From an uncultured Anaerovibrio sp. (GTDB taxonomy: Bacteria; Bacillota; Negativicutes; Selenomonadales; Selenomonadaceae), in the NCBI GenBank assembly GCA_934196075.1, contig CAKPVW010000004.1, positions 4,709 to 68,708 of the forward strand: DNA of 64,000 nucleotides, given 5' to 3'. Numbering within the stretch: the first letter of the stretch is position 1; each line of letters starts with the position of its first letter. The position numbers and the translations under genes were made by a program. Below, one piece after another: positions 62,968-64,000 of the stretch. A model generated the notes under the pieces. It worked only from the letters and a program-made list of their open reading frames with translations, made no database searches and was not told the origin of the DNA.

Positions 62968-63270
62968 ATGGCTAAAACAGCAAATATGTATGCACGAATT
63001 GAACCAGACCTCAAGAGTCAGGCTGAGACCATTCTGGCAGCACTTGGTATTTCCGCTTCCAATGCTATTACCATGTTCTATAAGCAGATTGTTCTGCAAA
63101 AGGGGCTGCCATTTGAGGTGAAATTGCCGGAATATCCTCTGGATATCAGCCGCATGACAGCAGAACAGCTGGATACAGAATTGGAAAAAGGCTATGAGGA
63201 TGCCCAAGCCGGACGTACAATTCCTATGGCACAGGCATTTACAAATGTCCGCAAGGAATGTGGCGTATGA
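62968..63270 (+). CDS. RelB/DinJ-family antitoxin
   Basis: 100 aa with an N-terminal ribbon-helix-helix: ANMYARIEPDLKSQAETILA and LGISASNAITMFYKQIVLQ. The C-terminal half (LPEYPLDISRMTAEQLD) should bind the toxin. GAAAGGGG is the ribosome site. It overlaps the toxin start (ATGA). The antitoxin appears intact while the toxin is frameshifted. Confidence 0.9.
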   Translation: MAKTANMYARIEPDLKSQAETILAALGISASNAITMFYKQIVLQKGLPFEVKLPEYPLDISRMTAEQLDTELEKGYEDAQAGRTIPMAQAFTNVRKECGV

Positions 63271-63579
63271 AATATTCAATTGTTTTAACAGAAACCGCTC
63301 AGGCTGACCTATCTGAGATTTTCAGATACATCGCAGTGGAGCTGCAGTCTATGCAGAATGCAAACCGTCAACTTTCCCGCATTGAGAAAGCTCTTGCTTC
63401 CCTCGACCAAATGCCGGAACGTTATCGTACATATGATAAAAAAGAACTGGCACCAGCGCAATATGCGTATCATGCCAGTAGACAATTACCTTGTTTTCTA
63501 TGTTCCTAGCCAAGAAAACAGAATTGTTACGGTTATGCGCATCATGTATGGTGGCAGGTACATCGACAAACAGCTTTAG
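63267..63579 (+). pseudogene. RelE/YafQ-type toxin with frameshift
   Basis: Starts MKYSIVLTETAQADLSEIFR at the antitoxin stop. The frame reads RIEKALASLDQMPERYRTYD, then goes off at KKELAPAQYAYHAS and stops at about 63509. In another frame the rest of the toxin appears: NMRIMPVDNYLVFYVPSQEN and IVTVMRIMYGGRYIDKQL, to 63579. A shift near 63447 (GAACTGGCACC) would restore KE-WHQRNMR. The toxin is therefore probably inactive, unless this is a sequencing error. Confidence 0.8.
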
Positions 63580-63691
63580 ATGCTGAAAACAGATTTTCCA
63601 TAAACCACATCTATCGATGATAGGTTTGGAATTTTTTGAGCACAGTCAAGTTCTAATTTGTAGAGTTGTTAGCAATTCATGTTACTCTTTA

Positions 63692-63868
63692 CTGAGGCAT
63701 GGCAAATACCCTTCCCGGCACGCTTGCGCTATATAAATGTGCCTCACGCTGCTAAACTCATTAAAGCTCGTTATAAGCTATCACTACGTTCAGCTTCTAA
63801 CGCCTTTAATTCGTTAAGAAGCGAGGCGCATTAATATGCCGTGGAAGGGTACATGCCATGCCTCTCAG
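63692..63868 (+). repeat. Palindromic element copy 2
   Basis: Outer arms CTGA..GGCATGGC..TACCCTTC.CGGCA match the reverse complement of the right end; inside, GTGCCTC / GAGGCGC and CGTTATAAGCT / AGCTTCTAACG. The core of about 124 bases (63717-63840) matches copy 1 read on the minus strand; the outer arms do not match copy 1 in sequence. Confidence 0.85.
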
Positions 63869-63951
63869 TTAGTGTATTCACAGCAATTTCCCGCCTTGGC
63901 ACAATTTGTAATGATTGTCTTTTTTCGATATATGGTGGCATAGATAAGGCA

Positions 63952-64000
63952 GAATGATTCGCCAACAGCCGGAGGGGCATGACACTTTTGCGTCAGGAGG
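63952..64000 (+). repeat. Inverted repeat, right copy (cut by window end)
   Basis: 49 bases, 46 identical to the reverse complement of 62797-62845. The element continues past the window. Confidence 0.85.

Overview
The window looks like a chromosomal segment of a diderm Firmicute (Negativicutes, probably Selenomonadales; genus not determinable here). The reasons are a Firmicutes-type PyrD/PyrK pair and S-box and TPP riboswitches next to an O-antigen-ligase-like protein, which implies lipopolysaccharide. Base composition is moderate, but the block at about 31.3-45.3 kb is visibly AT-richer, as expected for acquired DNA.

Layout. 0-8.6 kb: the end of a MATE transporter, an uncharacterised 516-aa gene, and a compact purine operon purE-F-M-N-H-D in which purH is only the IMP cyclohydrolase half. 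8.6-18.9 kb: a TetR regulator, an AI-2E permease, an M48 protease, an M29 aminopeptidase, AzlCD, a secreted protein of unknown role, metK behind a SAM riboswitch, and prfC. 18.9-28 kb: pyrK-pyrD, a 53-aa membrane peptide, an O-antigen-ligase-like protein, thiC behind a TPP riboswitch, a solo adenine methyltransferase, an ECF substrate-binding subunit and a MocR regulator. 28-31.3 kb: a COG2509 flavoprotein, then decayed fragments (repeat-bearing protein, DUF2922-like piece, N-truncated Rpn nuclease).

31.3-45.3 kb is the most interesting part: a single minus-strand operon that reads as a DNA phosphorothioation island. In order of transcription it has a DndC-like PAPS-reductase-fold protein, DUF4007, a 1196-aa P-loop ATPase, a DndA-like cysteine desulfurase, a PLD/SF2 helicase, a 52-aa protein, a DndD-like SMC-type ATPase, a 187-aa protein in the DndE position, and two wrecked effector genes (DUF262 and HNH). 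No dndB, dptFGH or ssp genes are seen. The gene set resembles reported DndCDEA plus Pbe-type arrangements, but that comparison is from memory. The operon has an unusual leader with a 16-bp palindrome, two exact 25-bp repeats and an intrinsic terminator.

45.5-61.9 kb is a galactoside catabolism region: lacZ-galK-galT-galE (minus), a divergent AraC regulator, a cytidylate-kinase-like gene with a GPH symporter and a GH36 alpha-galactosidase (minus), and a lactose PTS EIICB with 6-phospho-beta-galactosidase (minus). It therefore carries both the hydrolase/Leloir route and the phospho-galactosidase route.

62-64 kb: a DUF4160 pair and a DinJ/RelE-type module whose toxin is frameshifted, bracketed by inverted copies of a repeat. 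A palindromic element of about 165-175 bp occurs twice (46.7 and 63.8 kb) with a conserved core and outer arms that differ in sequence but remain self-complementary. A second short family recurs in the intergenic spaces of the pur-metK region. All functional statements rest on reading motifs and family resemblance; no search was run.
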